Assembly (NCBI GenBank): GCA_001970955.1 | Contig: MPUH01000072.1 | Span: 1-64,000 of the forward strand | Reading direction: 5' to 3' | DNA: 64,000 nucleotides | Source of the DNA: Stentor coeruleus | Taxonomy: Eukaryota > Ciliophora > Heterotrichea > Heterotrichida > Stentoridae | Shown: in pieces, positions 60,126 through 64,000 of the stretch | Layout: each line of letters begins with the position of its first letter | Position numbering within the stretch: the first letter of the stretch is position 1 | Position numbers and translations under genes: made by a program | Notes under the pieces: model-generated | Databases searched by the model: none | The model's input: the letters and a program-made list of their open reading frames with translations, nothing else | What the model was told of the DNA's origin: nothing

Positions 60126-61493
60126 ATGGATGAAATTTACGATGTGATAGTTCTTGGCACTGGACTCACTGAGTGTATTTTATCAGGTCTTTTCTCTGCT
60201 CATGGGAAAAAAGTCCTCCATCTTGATAGAAACAGTTTTTACGGAGGTGAGACAGCATCATTAAATCTCACAAACCTATACAAAATGTTTTACCCATCCA
60301 GAGAACCCCCTTCACATCTTGGAGCAAACAGAGATTGGAATGTCGACTTGGTACCAAAATTCACAATGGCAAACGGTAAACTTGTTAAAATTATTCTTCA
60401 TACTGAGACTGTTTCTAATAATCTCGAATGGAAATGCGTTCACGGATCATTTGTCATGCAAGTTAGCGCAGGAGGTTTTTTCAGTAAATCAAAGGCAAAA
60501 GTTCATAAAGTTCCAGCAACAGATATAGAAGCATTAAAAAGTGATTTGATGGGTTTGTTAGAAAAACGTAGATGTAAGAAATTCTTTAAGTTTGTTCAAG
60601 ACTATGACCCAGCTAATTCTACAACTTATAAAGGTATGGATTTAAAAAAACAACCATTTCTTTATTTGATTACTGTTTTTGGTCTTGAAAAGAATACTGT
60701 TGATTTTATCTGTCATGCTATAGCTTTATATACAAATGATGAATGCTTACAAAGACCTTGCGTTGAGGTTATGATGAAAATTAAACTTTATATGGATAGT
60801 ATTGGTTTATATGGAGATTCCCCTTTTTTGTATCCGATTTATGGAATTGGAGGGATTGCTGAAGGTTTTTCACGTCTTAGTGCAATTTATGGAGGGACTT
60901 ATATGCTAAATAAGAGTATTGATGAAATTATTTTTAATGAAGATGGGAAAGTTATTGGAGTGAGGTCAGGAGAAGATATTGCTAGATCTCCAATTATATT
61001 ATGTGATCCTTCTTATGCTGTATCTTTAGGTAAAGTTAGATCAATAGGTAAAGTAATAAGAGCAATTTGTATTATTGATCATTATATTCCTGATACTAAT
61101 CATATTCCATCAGGGCAGATTATTATTCCACAAAGACAGACTGGAAGACGAAATGATATTTTTATCAGTTATATGAGTAACTCACATTGTGTGTGTCCTA
61201 AAGGATACTATATTGCAATTTGTAGTACTTCAGTAGAAACTGATACTCCTGAAAATGAACTTCAACCTGCTTTTGCTTTATTAGGAGAAATCATGACAAC
61301 TTTTATTAAAGTATATGATAATTTCGAACCAAATGAGGATGGGTCTAGAGATAACCTTTTTATTTCCAAGAGCTATGATTCTACATCACATTTTGAAACT
61401 GCATGTGAAGATGTTATTTCTTTATATGAAAGAATTATGGGAGAAAGATTGAACTTGGAAACTACACTTAAACCTTTTACACAGGATAGTTAA
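60126..61493 (+). CDS. GDI1: Rab GDP-dissociation inhibitor
   Basis: A 455-residue full-length homologue (human GDI about 447). It extracts prenylated GDP-Rabs from membranes and returns them. Visible are the N-terminal dinucleotide-fold block YDVIVLGTGLTECILSGLF, VLHLDRNSFYGGE, RDWNVDLVPKFTMANGKLVK, SPFLYPIYGIGGIAEGFSRL, AIYGGTYMLNKSIDEI and the tail block SKSYDSTSHFETACEDV. Human-type GSFVYKGGKIYKVP is expanded here to GSFVMQVSAGGFFSKSKAKV, about ten extra residues; no 15/16-nt intron explains this. The ATG follows TATAA. A PRA1-family Rab factor lies at 33863. Confidence 0.97.
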   Translation: MDEIYDVIVLGTGLTECILSGLFSAHGKKVLHLDRNSFYGGETASLNLTNLYKMFYPSREPPSHLGANRDWNVDLVPKFTMANGKLVKIILHTETVSNNLEWKCVHGSFVMQVSAGGFFSKSKAKVHKVPATDIEALKSDLMGLLEKRRCKKFFKFVQDYDPANSTTYKGMDLKKQPFLYLITVFGLEKNTVDFICHAIALYTNDECLQRPCVEVMMKIKLYMDSIGLYGDSPFLYPIYGIGGIAEGFSRLSAIYGGTYMLNKSIDEIIFNEDGKVIGVRSGEDIARSPIILCDPSYAVSLGKVRSIGKVIRAICIIDHYIPDTNHIPSGQIIIPQRQTGRRNDIFISYMSNSHCVCPKGYYIAICSTSVETDTPENELQPAFALLGEIMTTFIKVYDNFEPNEDGSRDNLFISKSYDSTSHFETACEDVISLYERIMGERLNLETTLKPFTQDS

Positions 61494-61839
61494 TAGTTAT
61501 AAAAATGTTGGGAATTTTTTGTTGAGATGATATAATATAAGTAGTGATTTATTAGATAGTTAATAATATAAAAGATTTTAGGAAAATTAATGAAAGGTTT
61601 TTAAGTTATGAAAAGATTTTGATTAATTTTTATAATAGTCTAGATGGTTTGATTAATAAAAATTTACTGATTAATGGAATATGAAGATAGTAAATTATAT
61701 ATAATATTTTTTGTGTTAATTTTTAATCGATTTTAGTTAGTTTGTAGAATTATTAGTATATTATCTTAAATGCATAAGATTTATATAATTTAAGTTTTAA
61801 ATAAGTATTTATATCGTCTTTGAAAATATTAAAAAAAAG
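61494..61839. other. Intergenic region
   Basis: A 346-bp AT-rich spacer between Rab GDI (+) and tRNA-Trp (-). Apart from the Pol III terminator at its right end, nothing is seen. Confidence 0.6.
61831..61838 (-). terminator. RNA polymerase III terminator
   Basis: A run of eight T on the minus strand, one base past the tRNA 3' end. Confidence 0.85.
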
Positions 61840-61911
61840 TGAGCTCGAAGGGATTTGAACCCTCAACCTTCTGATTTGGAGTCAGACGCGCTACCGTTGC
61901 GCCACGAACCC
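61840..61911 (-). tRNA. tRNA-Trp (anticodon CCA)
   Basis: A 72-nt intronless cloverleaf read on the minus strand. The 7-bp acceptor stem pairs GGGTTCG with CGAGCTC (two G-U pairs), with discriminator A. The D arm is GCGC-AACGGTA-GCGC. The anticodon arm is TCTGA-CTCCAAA-TCAGA with CCA at the centre of the loop. The T arm GAGGG-TTCAAAT-CCCTT carries the B-box GGTTCAAATCC-type sequence. It reads UGG only, consistent with UGA serving as a stop in this genome. CCA is not encoded. Confidence 0.97.
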
Positions 61912-62719
61912 TGTTAGGATAATATATTTCAACTACATTAAATAGCGCTTTAATTTGCTTTTTTACTAACTATTTAAGGCCAATTAGAAATTATATTACA
62001 TATATTTCATACAAAAAATGTCTTTTTAAATAGGATTGTATTATAAAAATCATAGTTTTATAGATGAATAAGTTTTGTATAGTATTTTTTTATATATTGC
62101 TTTGAAAATAAATATTTATTCTAACAACTTTGAAGCAGAGCATAAAATGTATACACGATGTAATGATTTCTTATATCAGATTATGATTATATATTTTTAT
62201 GTTATATATAATAAAAGTCTAAATATTGAATATTAGTATATATAACATTACATCATTTTATGCTTTATGCAAAAAAATGAAAGCAAGTTAGTCTTATTAA
62301 ATTTTACAAGAAACCAGAGACTATATTCACATATAAAAGCTAGTAATTTATAAAAAATCTCTAATTATTATAAACTCAAAGCAAATCAAGATAGAACTTA
62401 AAAGGTTTATAATTCTCAAAATTTTAAAACTGACACTATAATAAAATAATTCTGATATACTTCTTATTTGTATTATACTATTTTTTTCTCCTGAAAGCTG
62501 TAATAATTAAAACAATAAAAAATACTTTAGCGATTTAAAAATCAGTATAGTAACACCTTCAATAAATAATAAATTAAATCTACTTATCTAATTATTATCT
62601 TCATCCTAAAACAACTTTTTCATCCTCTCAAATGCACTTTTCTTTATATATCAAAGTATTCATAAATCACACCTAGTCTTACTAATACCATATAAGAATT
62701 CTTATGATTAAGATTTCAA
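61912..62719. other. Intergenic region with imperfect inverted repeat
   Basis: An 808-bp, very AT-rich spacer upstream of tRNA-Trp and downstream of the CDPK (both -). It contains an imperfect inverted repeat at 62140-62263. No gene is seen. Confidence 0.6.
62140..62263. repeat. Imperfect inverted repeat, about 124 bp overall
   Basis: The left arm GCATAAAATG + 7-8 extra nt + ATGTAATG (62140-62165) is complementary to the right arm CATTACATCATTTTATGC (62246-62263), with about 80 AT-rich bases between. Confidence 0.55.
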
Positions 62720-64000
62720 TTAGCACTCATCATTATCGCTATCTTCTTCTAACGAGGAGTTTTCTTCATCTTCATTAAGGTGTTCAACATGCACAGACAC
62801 TTTATCTTCTTCATGTTCAATTTTTTCAATAAGCAAATCCTGAAATTCTTCAAAATCTATAACCCCATCACAATTAGCATCAGCTTCTTCAATCAAATCC
62901 TCAATAACCTCCATAGGTATTATTGCCCCTGAACTTAACCAAGACATTAATTCTTGTTTTTCAATACTATCAGATTTATCTTTATCAAAATAATAAAAGG
63001 CTTTACGTAGATTTTCTTTACAAACATAACTTTCTTCTTCAAGTGATACTCTTATGAATTCAGTATAATCTATATCCCCATTTCCATCATTATCAACAAG
63101 TTTCCAGATTCTTTCAACTTCTTTTAATGCATCTTCTTTACTCATATCTAAACGTAAACGATCTGTTAGTTCACTTCGAGAAATGACCCCATTTCTATCA
63201 ACATCAAGTTCAGAAAACACTTTTTCTAAACGTTTTAGCTCTTGATTGTTTTCTTGGATTTGCCCAAGAATAAAAGTTTGAAAAAGCCCTTTGAGTTTTG
63301 GTTTCTTTGTCAACGACAACATACGTGTTAAGGTTTTTCTAAAAACCATATCATCAGTTGGTATGTTTGCTTTTGTTTGTATCCAAGGATGCTCTAAAGC
63401 TTGTTTTGCTGTGAATCGATTATTAGGATTTTTTTTTAGAAGTGATTCTAATAAACTTTTAGCTAAAGGTGACAGATGCTCCATAAGCCCATCTTTAAGG
63501 TTTATATTGTCTTGAGAGATTTTATTGAGAATTTCATCACGACTACTTCCGTCAAATGGAAAGTTTCCAGTAAGCAGCAAATACATGATGACCCCACAGC
63601 TCCAAACATCACATTTTTCATTGTAGTTCTCTTTAATTACTTCAGGTGCTATATAGAATGAAGTTCCAGTAAATTTCGATAGCCGCTTTCCCATGAAAAA
63701 AGTAGCAATATTGAAATCTATAAGCTTCAAATGTAAATCTTTGTCTTTTGATGAAATTAATATGTTCTCTAACTTGATATCTCTATGTACAATACTTTTA
63801 TTGTGAATATAGTTGACTGCTGAAAAAATCTGATTCATTATTTTGGCTGCAGAGTCTTCATCATATTTTCCTACTCTTTCAAGTTCATCAAAAAGATCTC
63901 CTTCTGGGCAATATTCCATAACAATGTAGTAGTATCTTACATCTTCGAAATACTCAAAAATTTTAAGTATGTTTGGGTGGTCTAATGTTTTCAGTATATC
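62720..64000 (-). CDS. Calcium-dependent protein kinase, 5' end beyond window
   Basis: A partial gene whose frame runs off the right edge; 426 residues are visible. It begins within the kinase N-lobe (LDHPNILKIFEYFE, IVMEYCPEGDLF), then IVHRDIKLENIL, LIDFNIA (Asn replaces Gly of DFG), GTSFYIAPEVI and DVWSCGVIMY. After the junction come four EF-hand loops: DVDRNGVISRSE, DNDGNGDIDYTE, DKDKSDSIEKQE (Gly6 replaced) and DANCDGVIDFEE. An acidic tail of about 25 residues follows. The DFN in place of DFG is unusual for an active kinase. It is a paralogue of the CDPK at 19676 but divergent. The N-terminal lipid signal, if any, lies outside. Confidence 0.95.
   Translation of the reverse strand, partial: DILKTLDHPNILKIFEYFEDVRYYYIVMEYCPEGDLFDELERVGKYDEDSAAKIMNQIFSAVNYIHNKSIVHRDIKLENILISSKDKDLHLKLIDFNIATFFMGKRLSKFTGTSFYIAPEVIKENYNEKCDVWSCGVIMYLLLTGNFPFDGSSRDEILNKISQDNINLKDGLMEHLSPLAKSLLESLLKKNPNNRFTAKQALEHPWIQTKANIPTDDMVFRKTLTRMLSLTKKPKLKGLFQTFILGQIQENNQELKRLEKVFSELDVDRNGVISRSELTDRLRLDMSKEDALKEVERIWKLVDNDGNGDIDYTEFIRVSLEEESYVCKENLRKAFYYFDKDKSDSIEKQELMSWLSSGAIIPMEVIEDLIEEADANCDGVIDFEEFQDLLIEKIEHEEDKVSVHVEHLNEDEENSSLEEDSDNDEC

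Noticed and set aside
1-64000. Mobile elements, viral remnants, CRISPR arrays, toxin systems
   Set aside because: I looked for transposase, reverse transcriptase, integrase and capsid-type motifs, long terminal repeats and regularly spaced repeats and found none. All repeats are short tandem or N-linked duplications.

Overview
The window looks like macronuclear DNA of a ciliate, most likely the heterotrich Stentor (close to S. coeruleus). The basis is very AT-rich intergenic DNA, dense mostly single-exon genes, exactly 15-nt GT..AG introns, and a standard genetic code: TAA, TAG and TGA all end genes and none is read through. The species assignment is an inference; no rRNA gene is present.

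I call 39 protein genes (one cut by the right edge) and one tRNA-Trp(CCA). Eleven 15-nt introns were placed by hand. They recover conserved ends that plain reading frames miss: the PTS2 signal and C-terminus of alkyl-DHAP synthase, the catalytic Cys of a USP40-like protease, the EF-hands of a CDPK, the second half of a PRA1 protein, the first exon and tail of a MYB factor, the RING of a RING-H2 protein, and a complete small MYCBP gene.

Layout. 0-5.1 kb: TTLL polyglutamylase, an unknown gene, and a TPR/cyclic-nucleotide-binding (CNB) protein. 5.1-16 kb: alkyl-DHAP synthase, an SMP lipid-transfer protein, an unknown, a RING-H2 protein with three Cdc48-N-like modules, and a second TPR/CNB protein. 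16-25.5 kb: CAMK-like kinase, SLC35F6-like transporter, CDPK, B12-dependent methionine synthase, and a small membrane protein. 26-31 kb: TFIIF alpha, a SAM/cyclin-Y protein, and a coiled-coil protein. 31.8-46.7 kb: a possible tiny lipid-anchored protein, ceramide synthase, PRA1, a repeat protein, USP40-like protease, START, AMMECR1, a coiled-coil protein, a degenerate DHODH-like protein, an OMA1-like M48 protease and MYCBP. 47.5-54.9 kb: ribosomal uS17, a MORN protein, dynein light chain, a ubiquitin-like protein lacking Gly-Gly, an unknown, and CNOT10. 55-64 kb: an SR-type two-RRM protein, two unknowns, R2R3 MYB, Rab GDI, tRNA-Trp and a second CDPK.

There is no operon logic; neighbours are unrelated housekeeping, signalling and ciliary genes. 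Several suit a large ciliated cell: TTLL, MYCBP/FAP174, MORN, LC8-type light chain and calcium kinases. I see no mobile element, viral remnant or CRISPR array. Six single Ns sit between near-identical copies of flanking sequence. These look like unmerged contig overlaps, and one of them artificially frameshifts the CDPK.
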